Below are positions 13,823 to 22,456 of a DNA stretch of 36,938 bases, in pieces. Source of the DNA: Bacillota bacterium (GTDB lineage: Bacteria > Bacillota > Clostridia > Oscillospirales > Acutalibacteraceae). The translations under genes and the position numbers were made by a program. The stretch is from assembly GCA_023412715.1 (NCBI GenBank), contig JAEZCC010000027.1:1-36938 (forward strand). The letters run 5' to 3'. Below the pieces are notes generated by a model that saw only the letters and a list, made by a program, of their open reading frames with translations, was not told the DNA's origin and ran no database searches. Every line of letters begins with the position of its first letter. The stretch's first letter is position 1.

Positions 13823-16360
13823 ATGGAAAACCGACACACAAAGCTGGACCGTTCCACCAGAATTCTGGAAACGGTCAAGAACATCACTTCCCGCCAGCTG
13901 TCGGAAGCTCCGCAGGGGACCGTCGGCGCCGACGCCGGGAACATCGCTTCCCTGCTCAAGCTGGACCGGGCGAACGTGTCGAAGCTGCTGAACGTTCTGC
14001 AGCGCTCCGGGGACGTCGTCAAAATCATCGGCAGGCCGACGCTCTACGCCCACCGGGAGGAACTGGCCAGGCGTTTTCCCGGCGTCTTTTTCCCGTCCGC
14101 CGTCCCGAAGGGGCAGACGCTGCGCGACTTTCTGGGCGAGCGCGAAAAAAGCCCAAAAGCCGCCCCGCCCTCCGCGGCCGCGCTGGAGCGGGAAATCGGC
14201 TGGGACGGCAGCATGGCGGCCATGATCCGGCAGGCCAAGGCCGCGGTTTCCTACCCGCCGCGGGGGCTGCACACGCTGCTGGCCGGCAGCCTCGGCATCG
14301 GGAAAAGCAGGTTTGCCGAAGAGATGTACGACTACGCCATGAAAACCGGCGCCCTTCCGCCCGACGCAAAATTTGTCGTGTTCGACTGCCAGGATTACTC
14401 CTCGTCTTCCGCGCAGCACATTATGGCCCAGCTGTTCGGCATTGCGAAGGGGGCCCTTCCGGGCGACGAAAAGGGAAAGCGCGGGCTGATTGAAACCACC
14501 AAGGGGATTCTGTACCTCAACAATATCCAAAGGCTGCCGCCGAGAGCGATGGACCTGCTCGCCGCTTTCCTTGAGAAAAATATTTATTCCAGGCTGGGAG
14601 AGCCGGCGATCCTCCGTCAGGCGGACGTCATGGTCATCTGCGCCACGACGGAGCCGCCGGGTTCCCAGCTGATTGAACGGCTGTGCGAGCGCATCCCTGT
14701 CGTCATCCGCCTGCCGAGCATCAGCGAGCGCAGCACGCGGGAGATTCTGGAATACCTGTTCCTCTTTTTCGGCAAAGAAGCCGCGGCCATGCGGCTGCCC
14801 GTCCGGCTGCGCCGCGACGTTCTCGCCTGCCTTGCGGCCATGCCGTACCACGGGAACATTGCGGAGATGAAAAACCTCGTCCGCATCGTGTGCTCGCAGG
14901 CGTACCTGGAATATACGGCACAGCCGATCCGCGGGAAGGTGGTCGGGATTACGGAGAGGCATCTGCCGCCGGAGGTCCTGCAGACGGTTTCGGGCGGCAG
15001 CCCGCGGACTGCGGAAGTGACCGCCCTCCTTTCCGGTCTGGACGGCGACGACGTGCTGCTCACGCCGGGCGGGGCTCCGGCCGTCCCGAAGCCCGCCGAA
15101 AAGCCGGAAACGGGCGGGCTTTCCGAAGACCCCGGCCGGACAGACGGGGAAGTGGTCGAGGTCGGGAATGTGGACAGCTACATCGGCAGATGCATTTCCA
15201 GGCTGCGCTCCGGCGCCGACGCAAAGCTTCTTCACCCGGAAAAGCTGCTTGCGCCGCCGGTGTTCGAGGCGGTCAGCAACGCCCTTTCGGGCGGCGACTA
15301 CCGGTACATGATGCAGAACCAGTCGCTGCTGTACGGCTTTCTGCTGCATCTGCGGAACGTCCTTTCCCGGCTTTCCAACCGCGTGCCGGTCCGCTATTCC
15401 GGGACCGCGGACGTCGGCCGCACCAACCCCAGGGAATATGAAGCCGCACAGAAGCTCAGGGACTGCATCCGGCAGGCGACGGGGCTGCTTCTTCCGGAGC
15501 AGGAGCTCGGGTTCATCGCCATGTACCTGTACCTTGCCTCCCGGTGGTCCGAAAACAGCCGGGTGGGCCTGCTGGCGGTCTGCCACGGGGAAAGCGCGGC
15601 GGAATCCATGGCGAAGTACGTCAACTCCGTCTGCGGCTGCAGCCGCGTCGCCTGGATCAATTTCGGCGCCGGGATGACGTACGAAGATCTCCTGCAGGCC
15701 GTCCGCCGTCAGGCTGCGGAGCTTGACAGGGGACTGGGGGTGCTGTTCCTCACGGATATGGAGCCCCTGCTCTCGCTGCACCAATCCCTGACCCGCGGCA
15801 CGGGGATTCCGGCGGACACCCTGCCGAACGTCTCGCTTCCGCTGATGCTGTCGGCGGCGCGGAAAAGCATGGAGCCGGGCTGCACCCTGCAGGCCCTGTG
15901 CGCCGCGTTCCCGCAGGGGCGGCCGGGGCCTGAGAACTCCCCCGGCAGTGAGGAGCCGGATTTCATGAGCCGCATCATCCATGAAATCCTGTCGCAGTCC
16001 CTGACGTTCCTGAACCCGGAAAAAGCGGCCAGAAGCCTTCTTTCCGCAATGAACGCGATCCTGGACGAGCTGGGGCTCCCCTATTCCGACGAGATCGCCA
16101 TAAAATTCATCTTTCACTGCTCGCATATGCTGGAGCGGGTCATCCGGAACGAGCCGCTGAAATATGTAAAGCTGAACGCCTTTCTGGACGCCCACGCGCA
16201 GCTGATCTATCTGATCGAAAAAGACCTGACCCCAACGGAAGAGATTTTCGGCGTCAACGTTCCGATGTCCGAGCTTGCCTACGCCGCCGAAATCTTTTTG
16301 CCGTATCTGGACGAGACGGCCGGCGCGGGGCAGAGCCTGCGCGCCGGAAACAAAAAATAA
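13823..16360 (+). CDS. LevR-like PTS regulator with degenerate AAA+ domain
   Basis: An 845-residue protein with the layout of LevR/ManR regulators: N-terminal winged helix (about 1-75), sigma-54 activator-type AAA+ domain (about 125-390), PRD1 (around His509), EIIA-like domain (CHGES, His588) and PRD2 (His765, His768). Walker A is intact as GSLGIGKS (155-162). The Walker B of this family, LDE, is LNN here (Asn233, Asn234), and the GAFTGA loop is GALPGD (210-215). It therefore keeps a nucleotide-binding loop but lacks the residues for ATP hydrolysis and sigma-54 contact. It probably works as a PTS-sensing DNA-binding protein by another route. It is divergent from the PTS operon and followed by Enzyme I. 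Confidence 0.88.
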   Translation: MENRHTKLDRSTRILETVKNITSRQLSEAPQGTVGADAGNIASLLKLDRANVSKLLNVLQRSGDVVKIIGRPTLYAHREELARRFPGVFFPSAVPKGQTLRDFLGEREKSPKAAPPSAAALEREIGWDGSMAAMIRQAKAAVSYPPRGLHTLLAGSLGIGKSRFAEEMYDYAMKTGALPPDAKFVVFDCQDYSSSSAQHIMAQLFGIAKGALPGDEKGKRGLIETTKGILYLNNIQRLPPRAMDLLAAFLEKNIYSRLGEPAILRQADVMVICATTEPPGSQLIERLCERIPVVIRLPSISERSTREILEYLFLFFGKEAAAMRLPVRLRRDVLACLAAMPYHGNIAEMKNLVRIVCSQAYLEYTAQPIRGKVVGITERHLPPEVLQTVSGGSPRTAEVTALLSGLDGDDVLLTPGGAPAVPKPAEKPETGGLSEDPGRTDGEVVEVGNVDSYIGRCISRLRSGADAKLLHPEKLLAPPVFEAVSNALSGGDYRYMMQNQSLLYGFLLHLRNVLSRLSNRVPVRYSGTADVGRTNPREYEAAQKLRDCIRQATGLLLPEQELGFIAMYLYLASRWSENSRVGLLAVCHGESAAESMAKYVNSVCGCSRVAWINFGAGMTYEDLLQAVRRQAAELDRGLGVLFLTDMEPLLSLHQSLTRGTGIPADTLPNVSLPLMLSAARKSMEPGCTLQALCAAFPQGRPGPENSPGSEEPDFMSRIIHEILSQSLTFLNPEKAARSLLSAMNAILDELGLPYSDEIAIKFIFHCSHMLERVIRNEPLKYVKLNAFLDAHAQLIYLIEKDLTPTEEIFGVNVPMSELAYAAEIFLPYLDETAGAGQSLRAGNKK

Positions 16361-16400
16361 TGACCGCCGCGGAAATCTGCGGCGGCAGCGGAGGATACTT

Positions 16401-18113
16401 ATGAAAATCTATCAGGGAGTCGCGGGAAGCGACGGAATCGCGGCGGGGCTCGTCAGAATCAGCCGGGAAGGCCCCGTGCAAACCGGCGGGCCGACCCGCG
16501 TCGGCGCGGAAGAAACGGACGCGCAGCTTCAGAAATTCGAAGCCGCGGTCGGGACCGTCCGCGGTGAGATCGCCGCCCTTGCGGAAAAGGCAAAGAAGGA
16601 AATCGGAGCCAAAGCTTCGGAAATTTTCGAGGCGCAGATGATGATTCTGGAGGACCCGGAAATCACGGACAGCATCCGGGGAAAAATCAGGACGGAGCGG
16701 CTGAGCGCCGCGTATGCGTCGCGGCAGGTCGTCGAAGCCGTCTGCAAAGAGATGGGCGCCCTTGAGGACGAATACATGCGCGCCCGCGCGGCGGACATCC
16801 GCGACGTGGGCAGCCGGCTTCAGTTTGCTTTGAGCGGGAAACGGAAAGCGGCGCGGGAAAGCAGCAGCCCCTACGTGCTGGTTGCCGCCGACGTTACGCC
16901 CTCCGACACCATGTCGCTCGACACCAGCAAAATTCTGGCGATCGTCAGCGAAACGGGGAGCAAAACCTCGCACGCGGTGATCCTCGCGCGCAGCATGGGA
17001 ATCCCTGCCGTGGTGGGCGCGGCCGGGGTCGTCGCGGGCCTGAAGGACGGGGAAACGGTCATTGTCGACGGCAGAAACGGCACCGTCGCCGCGGAACCCA
17101 CGCAGGCGCAGATGGAAGAAGCGCTCGAGCTGGGCCGCAGGGCGCGGACCGAGCGCGACGGCGTTCTGCGCCGGGCCGCCCTCGCCGCCGTGACGCTGGA
17201 CGGCGCGGAGGTGAAAGTGGAGGGGAACATCGGCTCCCCGGACGGCGCGGACGCCGTTCTGGCAAACGGCGGGGACGGCGTCGGCCTGTTCCGCAGCGAA
17301 TTTTTCTATATGGACCGCGGCAGCTTCCCCACGGAAGAGGAGCAGTTCGAGGCATACCGCAGGGTCGCGGCGGCGCTGAACGGAAAAACCGCCGTAATCC
17401 GGACGATGGACATCGGCGGAGACAAGCATCTCAGCTACTTCCGGCTGCCGGAAGAAGCGAACCCGTTCCTTGGGTACCGCGCGCTGCGGATCAGCCTCCA
17501 TGCGCCGCAGGTGTTCAAACCGCAGCTGAGGGCCATCCTCCGGGCCAGCCATTTCGGCAGCCTCGCGGTCATGTTCCCCATGGTGTCGTGCATCGAAGAA
17601 ATCCGGGCGGCGAAAAAGATCCTCGAGCAATGCAAGCAGGAGCTTCGGGACGAAAAAATCCCCTTCGACGAAACCATCAAAGCCGGCATTATGGTAGAGA
17701 TTCCGTCCATTGCCCTGCAGGCGCCGGCCGCGGCAAAGGAAGCGGACTTTTTCAGCATCGGGACCAACGACCTGCTGCAGTATACGCTTGCGGCCGACCG
17801 CATGAACGAGAAGGTTGCTTACCTTTACGACCCGTACAACCCCGGCGTGCTTGCGCTGATCCGGCACGTCCTGTCCTCGGCGCGGAAGGCCGGCATCCCG
17901 GCGGCGATGTGCGGGGAGCTGGCCGGGGACCGGCAGGCGGTCCCCCTGCTGCTGGGGCTCGGCCTGCGCTGCTTCAGCATGAACGCGCACAGCATCCCCT
18001 TCGTCAAAGAGCAGATTCGTTCCCTTTCCCTGGAAGCGTGCAGCCGCCTGGCGGAATCCGCCGTGAAAGCCTCCACCTCGGAGGAAGTGCGCGCCCTGCT
18101 GGCGTCGTTCTGA
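16401..18113 (+). CDS. ptsI: PTS Enzyme I (PEP-protein phosphotransferase)
   Basis: A 570-residue Enzyme I of full length. The N-terminal region has the phospho-accepting His191 in GSKTSHAVILARSMGIPAVVG. The PEP-binding TIM barrel shows GGDGVGLFRSEFFYM, MDIGGDKHLSYF, NPFLGYRALRISL, GIMVEIPS, FFSIGTNDLLQYTLAADR and AAMCGELAGD. It takes phosphate from PEP and gives it to HPr. The ATG at 16401 is supported by GGAGG (16390-16394); the longer open frame upstream overlaps the regulator gene and lacks homology. It lies 40 bases after the regulator and is probably in its operon, so its supply may follow the regulator's own expression. Confidence 0.93.
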   Translation: MKIYQGVAGSDGIAAGLVRISREGPVQTGGPTRVGAEETDAQLQKFEAAVGTVRGEIAALAEKAKKEIGAKASEIFEAQMMILEDPEITDSIRGKIRTERLSAAYASRQVVEAVCKEMGALEDEYMRARAADIRDVGSRLQFALSGKRKAARESSSPYVLVAADVTPSDTMSLDTSKILAIVSETGSKTSHAVILARSMGIPAVVGAAGVVAGLKDGETVIVDGRNGTVAAEPTQAQMEEALELGRRARTERDGVLRRAALAAVTLDGAEVKVEGNIGSPDGADAVLANGGDGVGLFRSEFFYMDRGSFPTEEEQFEAYRRVAAALNGKTAVIRTMDIGGDKHLSYFRLPEEANPFLGYRALRISLHAPQVFKPQLRAILRASHFGSLAVMFPMVSCIEEIRAAKKILEQCKQELRDEKIPFDETIKAGIMVEIPSIALQAPAAAKEADFFSIGTNDLLQYTLAADRMNEKVAYLYDPYNPGVLALIRHVLSSARKAGIPAAMCGELAGDRQAVPLLLGLGLRCFSMNAHSIPFVKEQIRSLSLEACSRLAESAVKASTSEEVRALLASF

Positions 18114-18150
18114 AAACCTCGGAGAACCCCCCTTTTTCATTATTGTGCCG

Positions 18151-19572
18151 TTAAAACGCCCCGGCGGCCCGCGTCCTTTCCCGGGACCGGCATTCGTCCA
18201 GGAGGCGTTCGGCCTGAGCCATCAGCCCTTCCGGATATGTTCCACTTTGAATCCGTGCCAGGATTTCTTCCGCCGCCTCTACATTATGGGAATAGCCCGG
18301 CATGAGAGCCGGCAGCGACCAGTCGCCCGGCACGCACGCTTCCGCACGGCGCATGGGGGAAAAGGGATCCCTTCCCTCAAAATGCTTCTCTTGATAAATC
18401 CCGGCAAGCAGGCTCTTTACCGCCAGGACCTGGATCTCTTCAAAAGCCGCCGCCGTCTCGCCGCGCTGCTGGCGCAGAAGCCCCGTAAAAACGTGGAGCA
18501 GGGCATCGCCGGCCCAGTTGTCCGGCTCATGAACGTTCCCGCTGTTTTGCCGGACACAGCCGGGGGAAAAGCCGGAATCGCACCATAAGATGCGTCCCTG
18601 CCCGTGCGGAAAGCCGGACGCCTGCTTTTCAGTCACAACGCCAAAATCGCAGAGGATGCCGTCGTCGAACAGAAGCTGAACGGAGCCGCCGCACCCGGTT
18701 CGGACATAGGCGATCGGGCAAAGCTTTTCCAGCCCGGATAAGCCGTTCAGCAGAGAAGCCCTGCCGCCTTCTTCGCAGATGACCAGAAAATCGAGATCGG
18801 ACCACCGGTCGAACCGGCTGAGCTGGGCCAGCGAGCCGAAGGCAGCCACCGCTTTCACGCCGCGTTTTGATTTCCAGTACGCCACGATGCCGTCCATTCT
18901 TCTGAGGGAATCTTTTTTGTCCCTGCCGGCGGCAGCGACCACATCTTTCAGTTCCGCGAACCCTGCAAGGCGGTATCTGGCCGAAACGCACGCACGCGCG
19001 CTGCCGAGCCCGGCCGCGTCGAACCCGCCGCGCACCGCCGCCTCGACGCCCGCGGCCGCGTCTTCCACGACAAGGCAGCGCCCGGGCGGAAGGCCCAGCT
19101 TCCGCGCCGCCGACAAAAACACTTCCGGGTCCGGCTTCGAATGCCGGATTTCATTGCCGTCCACGACGGCGTCGAAATAGTCCGAAAGGCCGATGCGTTC
19201 CAGAATATACCGCGCGTTTTTGCTGGAAGAACCGATGGCCAGCCTGCAGCCAGCTTTTTTCAGCGCGTCCATCGTTTCTTTTACGTCGGAAGACACGTCC
19301 GACGGCGTCATCTTTCGCAGCAGGCGGACATAATCCCGGTTTTTCTCTTCCGCCAGCTCTTCTTTTTCCCGCTCCGAACAGATCTTCCCGCCATGCCGGA
19401 GGATGATTTCCAGGCTCTCCATGCGGCTCACGCCGCGGAGCCGTTCGTTGACCTGCTCGTCGAAGGGAATCCCGAGTCCGTCCGCCAGCTTCTTCCACGC
19501 AAGATAGTGGTATTGGTCGGTCCGGCAGATGACGCCGTCCAAATCAAAAAGAATGCCGTCGTATTTTCGCAT
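18151..19572 (-). CDS. Beta-phosphoglucomutase fused to a LinB/Lnu-like nucleotidyltransferase
   Basis: A 473-residue fusion. Residues 1 to about 215 are a HAD-family beta-phosphoglucomutase: nucleophile Asp10 and acid/base Asp12 in FDLDG, YHYLAWKKL, LRGVSRMES, GSSSKN, HSKPDPE and VVEDAAAG. This part converts beta-glucose-1-phosphate to glucose-6-phosphate. From about 225 follows a pol-beta-type nucleotidyltransferase: GS (246-247), DLD (259-261) and a third Asp309 in CDFGVV, then a helical tail. Order and spacing recall the lincosamide nucleotidyltransferase LinB. The role of this half is unknown. Start 19572 has GGGAG nine bases upstream; an ATG at 19620 overlapping the GH31 stop would add 16 residues. 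It is last in the GH65/GH31 operon. Confidence 0.85.
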   Translation of the reverse strand: MRKYDGILFDLDGVICRTDQYHYLAWKKLADGLGIPFDEQVNERLRGVSRMESLEIILRHGGKICSEREKEELAEEKNRDYVRLLRKMTPSDVSSDVKETMDALKKAGCRLAIGSSSKNARYILERIGLSDYFDAVVDGNEIRHSKPDPEVFLSAARKLGLPPGRCLVVEDAAAGVEAAVRGGFDAAGLGSARACVSARYRLAGFAELKDVVAAAGRDKKDSLRRMDGIVAYWKSKRGVKAVAAFGSLAQLSRFDRWSDLDFLVICEEGGRASLLNGLSGLEKLCPIAYVRTGCGGSVQLLFDDGILCDFGVVTEKQASGFPHGQGRILWCDSGFSPGCVRQNSGNVHEPDNWAGDALLHVFTGLLRQQRGETAAAFEEIQVLAVKSLLAGIYQEKHFEGRDPFSPMRRAEACVPGDWSLPALMPGYSHNVEAAEEILARIQSGTYPEGLMAQAERLLDECRSRERTRAAGAF

Positions 19573-19616
19573 GCTTTCTTGCTCCCTATCTGCCGAATCC
19601 TGTTTATTTTCCGCCG

Positions 19617-21602
19617 TCATTGGAAAACCCGCACCGTGAGCGGAACGCTCTTTTCCCCGGACACGCTCCATTCGCCGCCCTTCCAGCCGAGGGCGAAGTC
19701 GTTGCCGAGGTCGTCGCGGAACCGGACGGCCCCGGATTCCCCGGCAAGGAAGAAACAAAGATTGCGCAGGCGGTCCGTCCGGCTGCCGACGCCGCTGCCG
19801 AGCCGCAGGGAATCGTCCAGGTTCAGCGCGACGCCGTAGCCGCCGCGCAGAAAGACCGGAAGGCGGCCCTCGCAGGCGATTTCATGCCTTTGCCCGCCCC
19901 GGTAGGCTTTGCCCGTAAAAAAGCCGTACCACGTCCCGGCAGGGAGATAAACGCTCCGGCCGGCCGCATTTTCTTCCGTCAGCGGAGCGGCCAGAAGGCT
20001 GTCGCCCAGCAGGAATTCGTCCTCAATGTCCCTGACCGCTTCGTCGGAGGGGAAGGCGTACACAAGCGGGCGGAGCATGGGGCGGTTCCGCTGTGCGCAT
20101 TCCAGCGCGGTGCTGTAAAGATACGGCAGCAGATTCATCCGCAGGTTGTGCCAGAAGCGCATCTCTTCCACAAATTCCGGCTTTCCGTATCCCGCCGCAA
20201 GGTTCCAGGGGCTGCGTTCGTTGTCGCCCTCTTTCGACGGCAGAAGATCGCGGAACTGCCCGCCGTCCGGCTCCGAATGCCACTGCATGACCGGGCAGAA
20301 GCAGGCCGCCTGCGTCGCGCGCCGGTAGAGGTCGAGGGACGGCAGCGGCCCCGCGAAGCCCGCGATGTCGAACCCCCAGAACGGGATCCCCGTCATGGCC
20401 GCGGAAAGGCCCGCGCGCAGCACGCTTTTCAGCTCCCCGTTTTCGCTCTGCTGATCCCCCGCCCATAAGATGGGGGTCCCGTGCTGGCCGGCATAGCCCG
20501 CGCGGCTGAACAGCACGCGGTTTTCCCCGATGAACTCCGTGTAGGCCTGCGTGTAGCTCTGGGCATACCGGTTCCGCATCCGCTTTCCGTCGGAGCCGTC
20601 GAAAAAGCGCAGATCGTCCCTGCAGACGAATTCCCCGCCGTCCGTTTTAAAACCGTCCACGCCCAGGTCGAGCAGGTATTTCCGCTTGGCGAACCAGTGC
20701 TTTTTCGTCTCCGGGTTCGTAAAGTCCGGTATTATGGACCCGGCGAACCAGTGCCCTTCCGGGATCCGGTACGGCTCCCCGGCCTGCGTCCGAACGCACA
20801 GCCCGTTCTGCGCCGCAAAGCTGCGGTCGTTTTCATTCTGCGCGTTCTCCGGTTCCCCGGCCTGCAGCTTTTTGTAGACGGGGGCCTGCCACAAAACGAG
20901 GTGCAGCCCGGCGCCGTGCAGATCTTCCGTCAGCCCGCGGGGATCCGGCCACGGGCCTCCGGAAAAATCGAAATCAGAATACCGAAGCGCGGCGCCGCCC
21001 GGCACGGGCTTGTATTTCGCGCCGTTGAAAATATAGAACGTGCTTTCGTCGCTCCATGCCTCCAGCACAAGCACGGTCGCGGGGAACCGGTATTTCCGCA
21101 GCAGCTCCATCTGGCGCTCCGCCTTTTCCTGCGAATCCCAGTGGTTGGCGGAAATCCACGGGCCGAAGGCCCATTTCGGTGGGATCCGGGCCGGCCCCAG
21201 CAGGGCCATATACTCGGAGATAATCGTCTCGGGCGAGCCGTCGAAAAGAACGACGCCGGCGCGGGCCGGCAGAGAGACGGCAATCGTCTCGCCGAAGCTG
21301 AACTGCGTCGGGCAGTCGGTTTCCGCAAAAAGGCCGAAGCCCGTGTCCGTCAGGAAAAACGGCGCAGGGCAGTACGTCTTTTCGCCCTGACGGCAGAATT
21401 TTTCTTCGACCCGGTTCACCGCCGTGCGGCCCTTCTGGTTCAGGGCGTCGTATTTTTCCCCCATGCCGTACGCGGCGCGGTACGGAAGGGAAATGAACAG
21501 CTTCGCGTCTTCGCCTTCCGCCTTCCAGCGAAGCCGCGCCTCGCCGCCGCGGAAGGGGAAGCGCAGCTCCGCTTCGGGGCGGTCGAAATGGATTCGTTTC
21601 AT
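19617..21602 (-). CDS. GH31 family alpha-glycosidase
   Basis: A 661-residue glycoside hydrolase family 31 protein. The catalytic barrel contains the nucleophile Asp321 in GVDGFKTDGGE and the probable acid/base Asp383 in ILWAGDQQSE. Other family marks are YRAAYGMGEKYDALNQKG, ARIPPKWAFGPWISANHW, and FWGFDIAGFAG. A C-terminal beta-domain follows. There is no signal peptide, so it acts in the cytoplasm on imported sugar. GH31 covers alpha-glucosidases, alpha-xylosidases and alpha-glucosyltransferases; KTD rather than WTD before the nucleophile leans towards the alpha-xylosidase/transferase side, but the context is of glucosides. It lies 14 bases after the permease gene. Confidence 0.88.
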   Translation of the reverse strand: MKRIHFDRPEAELRFPFRGGEARLRWKAEGEDAKLFISLPYRAAYGMGEKYDALNQKGRTAVNRVEEKFCRQGEKTYCPAPFFLTDTGFGLFAETDCPTQFSFGETIAVSLPARAGVVLFDGSPETIISEYMALLGPARIPPKWAFGPWISANHWDSQEKAERQMELLRKYRFPATVLVLEAWSDESTFYIFNGAKYKPVPGGAALRYSDFDFSGGPWPDPRGLTEDLHGAGLHLVLWQAPVYKKLQAGEPENAQNENDRSFAAQNGLCVRTQAGEPYRIPEGHWFAGSIIPDFTNPETKKHWFAKRKYLLDLGVDGFKTDGGEFVCRDDLRFFDGSDGKRMRNRYAQSYTQAYTEFIGENRVLFSRAGYAGQHGTPILWAGDQQSENGELKSVLRAGLSAAMTGIPFWGFDIAGFAGPLPSLDLYRRATQAACFCPVMQWHSEPDGGQFRDLLPSKEGDNERSPWNLAAGYGKPEFVEEMRFWHNLRMNLLPYLYSTALECAQRNRPMLRPLVYAFPSDEAVRDIEDEFLLGDSLLAAPLTEENAAGRSVYLPAGTWYGFFTGKAYRGGQRHEIACEGRLPVFLRGGYGVALNLDDSLRLGSGVGSRTDRLRNLCFFLAGESGAVRFRDDLGNDFALGWKGGEWSVSGEKSVPLTVRVFQ

Positions 21603-21616
21603 GGCCGTGTTCCGGG

Positions 21617-22456
21617 TCAGCCCTTTACGCCGCCGACCGTAAGTCCTTCCTTAAAATATTTCTGGGCGAAAATATACACGATAAGGATCGGGATGATGGA
21701 GACAAGGCTGCCCGCCATCATCAGGTTGTACTGGTTGCTGTACTGCCCCTGCATCGAGTTCAGAATCAGCGGGAGCGTATAGTTCGCCTGGTCGGTGAGC
21801 AGGACCAGGGGAAGCAGGTAATCGTTCCAGAGATCCATGAACGACAGAATGGCAAGCGTCGCCAGCGTGCCCTGGCAAAGCGGGAGGATAATCTGGAAGA
21901 ACACCCGCCCAAGGCTGGCGCCGTCGATGGTCGCCGCCTCGATGAACGCGTCGTTGACCGTCAGCATCTTCTGGTGGAGCATGAAAATGGCGAACGCGTT
22001 GAAGAGCTGCAGGAACAGGAACGCATTGAGGTTGTTCAGAAGGTTCAGCTTGCTCATGACGATGAAAAGCGGGATGAACGTGGTCTGCGCGGGGATCATC
22101 AGCGCGGCGAGGAACAGGGCGAAGACGACCCCGCGTCCGCGGAACCGGATCTTGGTCAGCGCAAAGGCGGCCATGGCCGCGCAGAGAAGCCGCAGGGCCG
22201 TGCAGCAGACGGAGACGTAGAAGCTGTTCAGGATGGAGGACCAGAAATTCGGGATGCGGAACAGCTTGCGGTACGCGTCGGGCGTCGGATTTCTGGGGAT
22301 CCACTCCACCGGAAGCAGCATCAGCGCGCCGCTGCTCTTAACGGAGGTGACGATCATCCAGAAGAAGGGCACGCAGACCAGAAAAGCGACAAGCAGAGCC
22401 GCCAGATAGAAAAACACGCGGGAAACGGTCTGCCTCGCGCGGGAAGAATCAGTCAT
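21617..22456 (-). CDS. Carbohydrate ABC permease, MalG type
   Basis: A 279-residue permease with six predicted membrane helices and the ATPase-contact EAA loop EAATIDGASLGRVFFQIILP. It belongs to the MalG/CUT1 permease family and pairs with the MalF-type protein encoded just upstream, whose end it overlaps by eight bases. With the solute-binding lipoprotein at 28730 it should import an oligosaccharide. No ATPase gene is present in the locus. Confidence 0.92.
   Translation of the reverse strand: MTDSSRARQTVSRVFFYLAALLVAFLVCVPFFWMIVTSVKSSGALMLLPVEWIPRNPTPDAYRKLFRIPNFWSSILNSFYVSVCCTALRLLCAAMAAFALTKIRFRGRGVVFALFLAALMIPAQTTFIPLFIVMSKLNLLNNLNAFLFLQLFNAFAIFMLHQKMLTVNDAFIEAATIDGASLGRVFFQIILPLCQGTLATLAILSFMDLWNDYLLPLVLLTDQANYTLPLILNSMQGQYSNQYNLMMAGSLVSIIPILIVYIFAQKYFKEGLTVGGVKG

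Noticed and set aside
13775..16195. An 806-codon minus-strand frame opposite the LevR-like gene
   Set aside because: Antisense shadow in high-GC coding DNA; the plus-strand frame has clear domains.
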